DNA of 64,000 nucleotides. It comes from Streptomyces rapamycinicus NRRL 5491. Its GTDB lineage: Bacteria > Actinomycetota > Actinomycetes > Streptomycetales > Streptomycetaceae. The notes beneath the pieces were generated by a model. That model saw only the letters and a program-made list of their open reading frames with translations. It had not been told where the DNA came from and searched no databases. Position numbers and translations under genes: made by a program. Every line of letters starts with the position of its first letter. The first letter of the stretch is position 1. The stretch covers positions 4,960,001 through 5,024,000 of the forward strand of contig NZ_CP085193.1 in assembly GCF_024298965.1 (NCBI RefSeq), read 5' to 3'. Shown here piece after piece: positions 26,641-34,779 of the stretch.

Positions 26641-27652
26641 CTACCTACGGGGCCTGAGAAGCCGGTCCATGTGGCCCATCGCCTCACGCCGACTGGCGTC
26701 GTTCACGTGCGTATAGACGTTCATCGTGACCGCGATCTGCGAGTGCCCCAGGATCTCCATCACGACGCGCGGGGGAATCCCGGCCGCGAAGAGCAGCGAG
26801 GCGCAGAGGTGCCGGGTGTCGTGCAGACGCACTCGTGGCAGTCCAGCGGCCTCCGCGATTCGGCCGAAGGACCGGTACAGGTTTCGAGGCTCTATAGGGG
26901 CTACCGCTGCGCGTGGTGAACACGTAGTCGCTCGCCTTCCAGTCCGCCCCGGTAACGGCCCGCTGAGCGGCCTGCCGAAAGCGCTGCCAGCGGAGCGGGG
27001 CGACGCACATCAGCGGGATGGGGATCGTCCTCGCACGACGGTTCTTGGTGGTGTCCTCGTACAGCTCCTTGCCCCCGCGCTGGAGCTGAGACCGCACGGT
27101 CAGCGTGCGCCGATCGAGGTCCACGTCTCGCCAGTGCAAGCCCAGGATTTCCCCACGGCGGAGCCCGAGCGCGACCGCGAGAACGAACGCCGCGTACAGG
27201 GAACGCGCGGCCTCCAGGAACGTCCTGGTCTCGTCCAGCGTCCACGGCCGCAGCTCCCGAGACTCGACACGCGGCGCGGGGACCAGTTGCGCAACGTTGC
27301 GGCTGATCAGTTCCTCACGACAGGCCGCCGTCAGGGCTGACCTGAGCACCCGGTGCGATTCCTTCGCGGTCGCGGCCGAGGCTTGCGCCGTGACAGCGGC
27401 GATCATCCGTCGTACGTTCGCGGTGCTGAGCGACTCCAGCCGACGCGTGCCCAACTGTGGGACGAGGTAAAGGCGCACGTGCATCTCATACTTGTCGTAC
27501 GTGGTGCGCTTGCGCTGAGGCGGCCTGATGTACTCCCCCAGCCAGTACGACAGCCACTCGGAGAGCTTCGCGGACCGGGAAGGCGTCGGGATTCCCTGGC
27601 GCTCGCGCCGGACGAGTTCCTGACGCTTCTCGTCGAACTCCTCATGGTGGGG
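26641..27652 (-). pseudogene. Tyrosine (phage-type) site-specific integrase, frameshifted and truncated
   Basis: Translated homology runs from HEEFDEKRQELVRRERQG, preceded at once by an in-frame TAA (27653-27655), through the SAM-like core-binding domain (SEWLSYWLGEYIRP...KYEMHVRLYLVPQLGT). The catalytic domain has LGLRRGEILGL (Arg I), HDTRH and MEILGHSQIAVTMNVYTHV (the Tyr). A one-base insertion near 26893-26897 (TSGSP then IEPRNLYRSFGR in the other frame) breaks it before HDTRH, and the N-terminus is missing. All catalytic residues are still spelled out across frames. It is a remnant of an element integrated at tRNA-Arg. Confidence 0.88.
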
Positions 27653-27807
27653 TTACAGGACGTCCCAATGAAGGCCGCTTAGAGGACTCAGAGAGGACTT
27701 CTATGGGACCTACGAGCGAAGTCAGGAGGGTGAGGGTCCCCAAATGGGCCCTTCAAAGCTACCGTTGGCGGAGCTGACCAGCCCCATCGAAACCGTGGGG
27801 AAGTCCA

Positions 27808-28830
27808 GTGCCCAGGCCAGTGGGAAACGTTCGGCTCAAGGCCGCCCGGCAGGCGGCGGGATACGCGTCTCAGGAAGCGTTGGCGGAGGCCATCCGTATC
27901 ACCGCTCCTCAGCTCGGCATACGGTCGTTGCAGATCAGCGTGCGCCAGGTCCGCCGCTGGGAGTCAGCGAATCCACCATGGCCGCAGCCTGACGTTCAGC
28001 GGGTACTGACGCATCTGCTGGGCCAGTCCATCGAGGAACTGGGCTTCACCGCCCTGTGGGACGGAACGAATTCGACGCGGGAGGGTGCCAGTCGACGGCC
28101 CGTCGCAGCATCGGGAGCGCCCGCGATCGGACCCGCCCCCGGACCGTTTCCCAGCGCAAGCAATGCCACGCAACCAGCCACGGTAGGGAGCGACTTCGCC
28201 GCGATCACGGCCGCTCACCGACGCCTGTACTGGTCCGTGCAGCCCTCCCAACTCCACGCCACCGTGGTGGAGCACACACGTCTGGGCACAGCGCTCATCG
28301 GTGAGACGACCGGCCGCTGCCGTACGGCCCTTGCCGCCGCACTCGCCGAGTCCTACCTTCTCGCCGGAGGCATCGACTTCTTCGACCTCCAGCAGCCCAA
28401 TGCCGCGAACAACGCGTTTGTGCGTGGCCTCCAGGCCGCCGGGGAAGCCGACGACGCGCTATTGGGAGCGGCGATCCTGGCTCATACCGCGTTCATCCCA
28501 GGCTGGGAGAGCCACAGGGAAGACGCCGAAGAGCGCATGTCTGCTGCCCGTGCGTATGCCCGTAGGGGCAACGCGCCGTCGATGATGCTGGCTTGGCTTG
28601 ACGCCGTCGAGGCCGAATGCATGACGCGGTGCAACGACACCCGTACGGCGCTGCGCCTGATCTCCCACGCCGAAGGCGTACTGGCCGAAGGCGATACCGA
28701 CGAGCCACGCCCGGTGTGGATGGACTGGTTCAGCCCCGTCCGCCTCGCCGCGTTCAAAGGCAACACCCAGCTGATCGCCGGGCACACGGCCCAGGCTCGG
28801 GCCACGCTGCTGGGAGTCCTCGACAGATGA
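27808..28830 (+). CDS. HTH (XRE-like) regulator with TPR-type helical region, C-terminally truncated
   Basis: From GTG 27808, 340 residues. The N-terminal HTH is VRLKAARQAAGYASQEALAEAIR with a WES motif, followed by a Pro/Ala-rich linker and a helical repeat region (AITAAHRRLYWSVQPSQLHATVVEHTRLGTALIGETTG...). Streptomyces homologues usually extend 60-90 residues further with more TPR-like helices; this one stops abruptly at RATLLGVLDR. Immediately after, in another frame, an unrelated C-terminal-like peptide (LWNRLCPQFREALRRGW) runs to a stop at 28925-28927, suggesting a deletion junction. Partner genes are unknown. Confidence 0.75.
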   Translation: MPRPVGNVRLKAARQAAGYASQEALAEAIRITAPQLGIRSLQISVRQVRRWESANPPWPQPDVQRVLTHLLGQSIEELGFTALWDGTNSTREGASRRPVAASGAPAIGPAPGPFPSASNATQPATVGSDFAAITAAHRRLYWSVQPSQLHATVVEHTRLGTALIGETTGRCRTALAAALAESYLLAGGIDFFDLQQPNAANNAFVRGLQAAGEADDALLGAAILAHTAFIPGWESHREDAEERMSAARAYARRGNAPSMMLAWLDAVEAECMTRCNDTRTALRLISHAEGVLAEGDTDEPRPVWMDWFSPVRLAAFKGNTQLIAGHTAQARATLLGVLDR

Positions 28831-28960
28831 TGACGATCTCTGGAATCGGCTCTGTCCGCAGTTTCGTGAAGCCCTGAGACGTGGCTGGAGGTGGGGTCTG
28901 CCCTACCTCGTGCCCGGGGGCTTGTAGGAGTGCCTGAGGCCAGCCGTGCATGATCCCCTG

Positions 28961-28981
28961 CTCGCACGTGAACCGTGCGAG
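28961..28981 (+). promoter_or_regulatory. Hairpin directly over the ribosome site of the DUF998 gene
   Basis: Perfect 8-base arms CTCGCACG and CGTGCGAG around TGAAC; the 3' arm ends at the first base of the GAGAAGG ribosome site. It could modulate translation or act as a terminator for the truncated gene upstream. Confidence 0.45.
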
Positions 28982-28992
28982 AGAAGGTGGAT

Positions 28993-29679
28993 ATGAAGTC
29001 TCGGATCGGATACGCCGCGTGGGTTGCAGGTGTGGCGCAGTTCTTCGTGGCCCAAGTGATCGCCGAATCAGCTTGGGCCAGACCATACAGTTGGGCGCGG
29101 AACAACATCAGCGACTTAGGTAACGCTCACTGCGCCATGCAGTCGGAACCCGAACCCCGCTATATCTGCTCGCCCGAACACGGCCTGATGAACGCCTCGT
29201 TCATCACTTTGGGGACGCTCCTCGCCGTCGGTGTCTTCTTCACCGGCGCTGTGTGGCGCAGAGGCGCGAGCCCGCTCGTGGCCCGGTGGCTACTGGCCTG
29301 CGCTGGCATGGGATTCGTGATCGCCGGGCTAGCGCCTGCGGACGTCCACGAGAACCAGCATGTCCTGGGTGCGCTGCTCATCATGGCCATGGGCAACATC
29401 GGTCTTGTGCTAGCGGGCGTCGGCCTGGCGGACCATGTGCCGGGTCCGCTGCGCTGGGCTACCAGTCTGCTAGGGGTAACGGCGCTCGTAGCCTTCGGGC
29501 TCTTCCTCTCTCACCGCTGTCTCGGACTCGGGATGGGCGGCATGGAGCGGGTAGCGGCATTTCCCCTCTTGGTATGGGCATTGGTAACCGGAGTCCACGG
29601 CCTGTTCCACCAGGCGACTCGCACGCGCATGCAGGACGCGCCGCCGAAAAGCCATGGCACGCAGGCCTCTCACAGCTGA
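28993..29679 (+). CDS. DUF998-family membrane protein
   Basis: A 228-residue protein from ATG 28993 (GAGAAGG five bases upstream; GTG 28975 also open). It has six predicted membrane helices with short loops and the family signature RNNISDLGN after the first helix, followed by a CxxxP-type loop containing two cysteines (NAHCAMQSEPEPRYICSPEHGLMN). The function of DUF998 proteins is not established. Its stop overlaps the convergent SARP remnant by 10 bases. Confidence 0.85.
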   Translation: MKSRIGYAAWVAGVAQFFVAQVIAESAWARPYSWARNNISDLGNAHCAMQSEPEPRYICSPEHGLMNASFITLGTLLAVGVFFTGAVWRRGASPLVARWLLACAGMGFVIAGLAPADVHENQHVLGALLIMAMGNIGLVLAGVGLADHVPGPLRWATSLLGVTALVAFGLFLSHRCLGLGMGGMERVAAFPLLVWALVTGVHGLFHQATRTRMQDAPPKSHGTQASHS

Positions 29680-30459
29680 TGCTGCTTCGTGCAGTCGATG
29701 TCCCGGAGTGCTCCGAGGGCCTGGCGGTAGTACCGGATCGCGTCGTCGTGGCGGTGGAGCCGGTGGTGGATGGTGCCGAGGATGTCGAGTGTGACGCCTT
29801 CGCCCCAGCGGTTGCCGCCCGCGCGCAGGATGGTCAGCGACCGCTCCAGATGGTCGATGGCCTCGTCGAAGCGGCCGAGCCGCTGGTGGATGTCGCCCAG
29901 TCTGGCCAGGGCGAGGCCCTCTCCCCAGGCGCTGCCGTACGCCCGGTCGAGGACGAGTGAGCGGCGGATGTATTCGGCGGCCTTGTCGAACCGGCCGAGC
30001 TGAAGATACGTGTTGCCCAGGTTGCCCATGGCCTTGGACCTGCCGGGGGTGTCCCCGAGTTCCCGGCAGCGGGTCATCGCCTGTTTCAGGTGGCCGATGG
30101 CCTCGTCGAAGCGGTGGGTCATGGTCAGTGCGACGGCCAGGTCGTTGAGGCTCCATGCCTCGCCCACGCGGTCGTGGGTGGTGTCGCGGCCCGGTGCACC
30201 GCGGCTCCAGCACCTTGCGCAACCGCGACGCGTAGGTGCGCAGCACGGACACGGCTGCCGGCGGCGGCTCGTCACCCCACACGGCGCCCACCAGTTCGGC
30301 GACCGTGACCGGCCGCCCGCGCCGCAGCAGCAACGCGGCCAGCACCACGCGTTGCTGCGGCGAACCCAGATCCAGCTCATGTGCGCCAGGCCATGCCCTG
30401 ACCGGCCCCAGCACCGCGAAACACAGGGAATCCTCAGGATCCTCACGGGTCGCGTTCAC
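29670..30459 (-). pseudogene. SARP/AfsR-type regulator remnant (winged helix fused to TPR tail by deletion)
   Basis: GTG 30459 opens a SARP N-terminus: FAVLGPVRAWPGAHELDLGSPQQRVVLAALLLRRGRPVT then LRTYASRLRKVLEP, the OmpR-type winged helix. Near 30190-30215 this frame ends its similarity, and a different frame picks up four to five tetratricopeptide repeats (WSLNDLAVALTMTHRFDEAIGHL, AMGNLGNTYLQLGRFDKAAEYI and so on) to the stop at 29670. The BTAD and NB-ARC ATPase domains between them are absent. The start overlaps the end of the acyltransferase gene as GTGA, so it closed an operon with that gene. Confidence 0.85.
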
Positions 30460-30647
30460 GACACGGGTTGAGGTGTTTCGGCGCATGCTTCGGCCAGTAC
30501 GGCGCCCATCCCCGCGACGAGCCCGGGGACCGGATCGTGGGTGAGCTCTGTCATCCGTAGCCGCCCGCCGACCGTGACGACACCGAGAATGTGCTCGCCT
30601 CGCAACTGAGTGATCTGTGCGGGGCCCCACAGAGCGGAGAGCCCGCG

Positions 30648-30722
30648 CGGGCTCTGCCGACTCGGGCTCTGCCGACTCGGGCTCTGACCGCTCAGGCCTT
30701 CCCCGCTCGGGCCTTCCCCACT
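30648..30722. repeat. Five tandem 15-bp units inside the acyltransferase C-terminal half
   Basis: Units begin at 30648, 30663, 30678, 30693 and 30708; the first two are identical (CGGGCTCTGCCGACT) and the others diverge. They encode five-residue repeats of the types SRQSP and SGEGP/L on the minus strand, a low-complexity insertion in the protein. Confidence 0.9.
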
Positions 30723-30990
30723 CGGGTGTGCCACTCCGAGGTTGGTTATCTGGATGTCGGCCGCGGTGGCGGCGCAGAGCGCGGCGTGCACGGACGTGCG
30801 CTCCTGGCGGCAGCGGCGAACGAGCCGCGTGGTCAGTCCCCGGTCCAGAGCGAGCGTATCGACGTGCGGTGTGCGCCCGGCGAACGGCGTGAGCTCGCCG
30901 ATGGCACGCATGCGCTCGTCACCCTCCACAGGCGTGTCGGCCGCGGCGTCGCCGTCGTCCGCCGTTCCGTCGAGGTGGGCGAGGAGGTCC

Positions 30991-31023
30991 TCCTGTACGT
31001 GTGGATACGTCCTGTACGTGTGG
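30991..31023. repeat. 19-bp tandem duplication that causes the acyltransferase frameshift
   Basis: The 14-base block TCCTGTACGTGTGG occurs at 30991-31004 and again at 31010-31023, a period of 19. Because 19 is not a multiple of three, the duplication shifts the frame; collapsing one unit rejoins PPGDVPHVQ to EDLLAHLDGTA. Confidence 0.9.
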
Positions 31024-31511
31024 AACGTCGCCAGGCGGCGTCAACTCCTCACCGCACAGGGTCGCCGCCACCAGGTCCAGCAGAGCCCGCAGACCGCCGA
31101 CACCGTCGGTGATCTGGTGCGCGAAGGTGAGCACTATGGCGCAGCCCGGCTCCTGTGGGACGAGCACCGCGCGTACCAGGGGTCCCGGCGCCGGGGGGAT
31201 CGGCCGCGTCTGCTCGACGGCGACGATGGCTTGCCATGGAGTGCCGTCGGCGGCTGTCTCAAGAGGGATCGTGCCTTCGGACACCCGGTACACGGCCTCG
31301 GGCGCGGTGCGGTCAACCGCCACCCCGAGCAACGGATGCCGGTCCTGGAGCGTGGCCAGCGCCGAAGGCAACCCGCTCGCCGACACCGGTCGGTCCAACT
31401 CGGCGACCAGGGAGAACTGGATCGGATTGCGGTGCGTGTAGAAGTCAATGGTCCGCTCGAACGCACCCAGCGGTCGGACGACGCAACCCTGACTCGTGGT
31501 CACCTCGGTCC

Positions 31512-32237
31512 TCATGTGCCCCAGCCGCCTCCGACGGCCCTGCTCGACAGGTACGAGTCGCGCAGGGCCTTGCGCAGCCCGGGCACGGCGTCGTCGAAAC
31601 GTGCGGCGAGGGACTTGAACGTCTGCTCGTGCTCACGGCGTTCCTTACCGGAGAACACACTGGTCACCTCCACCTCGGCCGCGAACACGGCCATGGTCAG
31701 CTCCTCCATCGGGACCGCTGCCGGATCGGGCCCGCGGAGCACGGCGTCGCGCACCCTGCCCTGAAGGGCGCGTACCCGCTCCGGATCGTTGACGGTGACC
31801 CGGTCGACGGCGAGCAGCCCCAGCCGCCTCTCGTGCCGGACCGTGACCACGCCCGTCGCGGCAAGCTGCTCGCGGATGGGCTTTTCGGCGGTGTGCGCCT
31901 TGTTGTGGACGAGCGAAAGCCAGCTCTTGGGCTTCTCTACGGGTACGTCGCGCCATACCTCGGCCAAGAAGGGATCGTTCGGCGGCTCGGCGGGCAGCCG
32001 GACGACCTTCTTTCCCGCGGCGCCGAGCAGCCCGTCGATGGTCAGCACGGTCAGTGCCGCGGCGCGCAGCAACTGGCCGCGGCCCTGGAGATTGGTGAGT
32101 TCGAACTTCTCCTTGTCCACGGTGTAGCAGAGCAGGAACAGGCTCTGGGGCAGGGACTGGCTCTGGGGCACTGACTGGCTCTGGGGCAGGGACTGGTTCT
32201 GGGGCAGGGGCTGGTTCTCGGGCGGGAACTGGTCCAT
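31512..32237 (-). CDS. GPP34 (Golgi phosphoprotein 3-like) family protein
   Basis: A 241-residue protein. After a repetitive N-terminus of five six-residue LPQxQS units, the GPP34 fold begins at SLFLLCYTVDKEKFELTNLQGRGQLLRAAALTVLTIDGLLG and runs to a helical C-terminus (HEQTFKSLAARFDDAVPGLRKALRD). In eukaryotes this fold binds phosphatidylinositol-4-phosphate; bacterial members are of unknown function and are common in Streptomyces. Its stop overlaps the acyltransferase start (ATGA), and that start overlaps the SARP remnant: a three-gene coupled operon with possible lipid-related function. Confidence 0.9.
   Translation of the reverse strand: MDQFPPENQPLPQNQSLPQSQSVPQSQSLPQSLFLLCYTVDKEKFELTNLQGRGQLLRAAALTVLTIDGLLGAAGKKVVRLPAEPPNDPFLAEVWRDVPVEKPKSWLSLVHNKAHTAEKPIREQLAATGVVTVRHERRLGLLAVDRVTVNDPERVRALQGRVRDAVLRGPDPAAVPMEELTMAVFAAEVEVTSVFSGKERREHEQTFKSLAARFDDAVPGLRKALRDSYLSSRAVGGGWGT
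32142..32231. repeat. Five tandem 18-bp units encoding the LPQxQS repeats of GPP34
   Basis: Units start at 32142, 32160, 32178, 32196 and 32214, with consensus GCTCTGGGGCAGGGACTG. They code for the N-terminal six-residue repeats of the GPP34 protein; copy number is likely to vary between strains. Confidence 0.92.
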
Positions 32238-32261
32238 TTCTCTCCTCAGGGCTCCAAAAGG

Positions 32262-32315
32262 GGTCGTCGGTCGGGCCAGGGTCGTCGGTCAAGCCGGGGT
32301 CGTCGGTCAGGCCGA
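32262..32315. repeat. Three 18-bp spaced copies of GGTCGTCGGTC upstream of the GPP34 gene
   Basis: GGTCGTCGGTC occurs at 32262, 32280 and 32298, exactly 18 bases apart, spanning the DUF3159 stop and the spacer before GPP34. These may be protein-binding iterons or another slippage array. Confidence 0.85.
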
Positions 32316-33008
32316 TCGCGCGGGCCGCGGGCCGGCCAGGGCCGTGAGCCGATTGCCCGAGCGGCGGCCCGCCCACAGCACGACCAGGAAGGCCAGAGCG
32401 AGAAGGGGGTAGCCCATCGCGATCTTGGTGAAGGCGAGCCAGCCGGTGGCGTCCTTTTCGTAGAGCCACTGCTGTACGGCGACCCGGGCGGCGAAGACGG
32501 CCACCAGGGTGAGGGTGGCGATGTCGTAGTAGTGGCGCGAGGGCTTGTCCTTGAGCCAGGCGGTGCCGGTGCCGTTGAGCGAGCCCCAGACGATTCCGGC
32601 CAGCGGGCGGCGTACGAGGACCGAGAGCAGGAAGAGCACGCCGAGTGCGAGGTTGCCCCAGATGCCCGTCAGGAAGAAGCCCTTGGCCGATCCCGTCTTC
32701 CAGGCGACGAACGAGGCGACGGCGACGCCGAACAGGCCGGAGAGCGCGGGCTGAATCGACTCCTTGCGCACCAGGCGCAGCGCGGAGATGGCCAGGGAGA
32801 CGCCGACGGCGGTGCAGATGGCGGCGGTCAGCCCGTAGGAGGCGTTGGCGAGCACGAAGGCCGCGACCGGCAGCATCATGTAGACCAGGCCTGTGGTGCC
32901 GCCCATCTGCTCCAGCGGTGTCTGCTTCGCCCGGCCACCCGGGGGCCTGCCTGGCCCGTGCGAGCCGGGCGCCGGGTCGGCGGTGCGTATGGGCTGAGGT
33001 TCAGTCAT
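32307..33008 (-). CDS. DUF3159 membrane protein
   Basis: A 233-residue membrane protein with a Pro/Gly-rich cytosolic N-terminus (about 30 residues), then seven or so hydrophobic segments. Typical DUF3159 elements are EQMGGTTGLVYMMLPVAAFVLAN and FLTGIWGNLALGVLFLLSVLVRRPLAG, plus the final AFTKIAMGYPLLALAFLVVLW. No reaction is known for this actinobacterial family. It lies upstream of GPP34 on the same strand and could be cotranscribed with it. Confidence 0.88.
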   Translation of the reverse strand: MTEPQPIRTADPAPGSHGPGRPPGGRAKQTPLEQMGGTTGLVYMMLPVAAFVLANASYGLTAAICTAVGVSLAISALRLVRKESIQPALSGLFGVAVASFVAWKTGSAKGFFLTGIWGNLALGVLFLLSVLVRRPLAGIVWGSLNGTGTAWLKDKPSRHYYDIATLTLVAVFAARVAVQQWLYEKDATGWLAFTKIAMGYPLLALAFLVVLWAGRRSGNRLTALAGPRPARSA

Positions 33009-33094
33009 GCGAAATCACTCACCAGGTAGGCATTGGTCGGTACGGCTGCGTCGGCAAAAGGGCCGTGGCCCTCGCTTACCGGCAGTCCGCGTAC

Positions 33095-33757
33095 TCAGGC
33101 GACGGGGTCGCCGACGACTCCGCCGGTGGCCGAGCGGATCGCCTGGGCGTAACGCCGGGAGACGGCCACCACGTCGGTGAACTCCGTGATGTCCGCGCCG
33201 GCGAGGATGGCGGCGCCGATGTGCTCATCGAGGACCCGTACGACCGCGGCGGCGGCCGCCGCGTACTGCCGCACCTCCAGATCACCGGCCGGGCGCTCTA
33301 GACGGTCGGCGATGATCGCGCACAGCTGCCGTTCCGTCTGGTCGCAGGCCATCAGCCACGCCGTGCGGAGTGCCGGTTCGGTGTCGGCGAGCCGGATCAT
33401 CTTCATCCCGAGCATCTCGTCGGCAAGGTCGACGGGCGGCTTCTCGTGACGGAATCTGGCCAGTTCCGTGGCCAGATGGTCTTCGAGGGAGCTCTGCCGG
33501 GGCCAGCTGCGCAACACGCTCATCAGGGTGACGCCACTCTGCATGACGATCGGCTCGGCGCAGCTCTCCTTGCTGCGGAAGTGCCGCCAGATGGTGCGCG
33601 TGGACAGGCCCACGGCCTCGGCGATCTGATCGCCGCTCGTGGCGGTCACCCCCTGCTCCCAGAACAGACGCGCCGCCTCCCGCGAGATCTCCAGCCGCAA
33701 TCGCGCACGCCGCCGCTCACTCATCCCCCCTCCGTCGCGCTTCTGCGTCGTGGCCAT
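33095..33757 (-). CDS. TetR-family transcriptional regulator
   Basis: A 220-residue regulator. The HTH is EISREAARLFWEQGVTATSGDQIAEAVGLSTRTIWRHFRSKE (residues about 20-65), and the C-terminal half is a helical dimer domain. ATG 33757 is set by GGGGGAGG five bases upstream. A perfect GTCACT-A-AGTGAC dyad lies 42 bases upstream, probably for autoregulation. The next gene on the same strand is the DUF3159 protein. Confidence 0.92.
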   Translation of the reverse strand: MATTQKRDGGGMSERRRARLRLEISREAARLFWEQGVTATSGDQIAEAVGLSTRTIWRHFRSKESCAEPIVMQSGVTLMSVLRSWPRQSSLEDHLATELARFRHEKPPVDLADEMLGMKMIRLADTEPALRTAWLMACDQTERQLCAIIADRLERPAGDLEVRQYAAAAAAVVRVLDEHIGAAILAGADITEFTDVVAVSRRYAQAIRSATGGVVGDPVA

Positions 33758-33798
33758 GGGCACCTCCCCCTCTCTCGAACGTCCCTGAACGACAGAAT

Positions 33799-33811
33799 GT
33801 CACTAAGTGAC
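33799..33811. promoter_or_regulatory. Candidate TetR operator (GTCACT-A-AGTGAC)
   Basis: A perfect 13-base dyad with a single central base, located 42 bases upstream of the TetR ATG. Confidence 0.55.
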
Positions 33812-34091
33812 GCTCCCGACAAGACGCGAGGTCCCAAAGCCACTCGGTTCGGCCGTCGACCTGAGCTTCTTGGGGCCGGTGGGCAAGCCCCAAGTCATCG
33901 TCATGGCCGACTCAGACGCTACGGATGACGCTACGGATCTCGCGTCCTGGAGTCGTCCCCACGCGGCGGTCACCCGCGTGTGGCTCGCGGGAGGGACAGC
34001 CCCACAAGGCCCCTCCGGTCAGCGACGACCGGTCAGGACCCGGGGCGCGGACAGCCAAGGGGGCGCCGACAGCGAGGGATGCCGCCGGGAC
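33812..34091. other. 280-base stretch without a supportable gene
   Basis: A plus-strand frame starting next to the TetR operator is open here but continues far into the antisense of the CGNR gene and has no ribosome site. It may be a decayed target gene of the TetR; I see no family pattern. Confidence 0.35.
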
Positions 34092-34673
34092 TCACGCCCC
34101 GGACCGGGTGCGGCGGGCGTAGGCGCGGGCGGCGCGGGCGCGGTCGCCGCAGCGGGTGGAGCACCAGTGGCGGCGGCCGTGGCGGAGCAGGTAGCGGTTG
34201 CAGGGGGTGGAGCCGCATGCGGTGAGGCGTTCGGCGTCCGGGCCGGTGAGGAGGTCGGCGGCGTCGGCGGCGACGGTTGCCAGAGCGTGGTCGACGATCT
34301 CGGTGGTGGGGTGGGGGGTTGTGCGGTAGGGGCCGGCCTTGTCATCCCATCGCAGGAGCGGGGCGGTGGGGACGCGGGTCATCGCGTCGTTGATGGCCGC
34401 GACAGCGGCGGGGAGGGCGGGGAGCCCCGCGGCACGGGAGGCGAACAGCGACCTGATCTGTTCGCGGAGCGAGCGCACCTGCGCCGCGCACATTTCCATC
34501 ATCCCGGCGTCGACCGGGGCGAGGCCGCGCTCCGTCAGCCAGCGGTTGGCCTGCGCGGGAGTCCCCAGGAGATCGACCGTATGCCCGCCGGCCAGGGCGA
34601 TGGCGCTGTTGGCGAGGGCGAGGGAGAGGTGCTCTTTCTCGCCCGTGGCGGGCGGCAGGGCCGGTTCTTCCAT
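34092..34673 (-). CDS. CGNR zinc-finger / ABATE-domain regulator (first copy)
   Basis: A 193-residue protein from ATG 34673, chosen because AAGGAG lies six bases upstream; ATG 34697 is also open. An N-terminal ABATE-type helical domain (LALANSAIALAGGHTVDLLGTPAQANRWLTERG) is followed by the C-terminal CGNR finger CGSTPCNRYLLRHGRRHWCSTRCGDRARAARAYARR, with four cysteines. These are stress- or metabolite-responsive DNA-binding proteins. It is divergent from a metallo-beta-lactamase-fold hydrolase 106 bases away, which it probably controls. Confidence 0.9.
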   Translation of the reverse strand: MEEPALPPATGEKEHLSLALANSAIALAGGHTVDLLGTPAQANRWLTERGLAPVDAGMMEMCAAQVRSLREQIRSLFASRAAGLPALPAAVAAINDAMTRVPTAPLLRWDDKAGPYRTTPHPTTEIVDHALATVAADAADLLTGPDAERLTACGSTPCNRYLLRHGRRHWCSTRCGDRARAARAYARRTRSGA

Positions 34674-34779
34674 TACGGGCTCCTTCATGACTCTCATGGT
34701 ATGGCTTGCGCGTATCCGTGAGAAGTGCCTACAGTCACCTCACGGTTCAATCGAATCCATCCGTGAGGTGTTGTTCCTC

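Larger units (their letters stand above)
30456..31515 (-). pseudogene. Condensation-domain-like acyltransferase (PapA/WS-DGAT type), broken by a 19-bp duplication
   Basis: The frame from ATG 31515 gives ERTIDFYTHRNPIQFSLVAELDRP and the catalytic region FAHQITDGVGG (HxxxDG, catalytic His and Asp retained). It then runs out of frame at a duplicated stretch (30991-31023). The second half continues in another frame: GTADDGDAAADTPVEGDERM and RTPHVDTLALDRGLTTRLVRRCRQERTSVHAAL, to the stop at 30456. Deleting one 19-base copy restores a 346-residue frame exactly. Such enzymes transfer acyl groups onto alcohols or amines in lipid or metabolite synthesis. It is coupled by ATGA to GPP34 upstream. Confidence 0.82.

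Noticed and set aside
29470..32237. A biosynthetic gene cluster around the SARP remnant and acyltransferase
   Set aside because: No PKS, NRPS, terpene or RiPP core genes are present in the window.
30648..32315. Repeat arrays as a possible CRISPR
   Set aside because: Units are 15 or 18 bp, directly adjacent without unique spacers, and most encode amino-acid repeats.
26494..34000. A complete integrative element with attL and attR
   Set aside because: I found no second copy of the tRNA 3' end in the window and no replication or transfer genes, so the right boundary cannot be set.
33807..34721. A 304-residue plus-strand frame as a TetR target gene
   Set aside because: Mostly antisense to the CGNR gene, no ribosome site and no recognisable domain.
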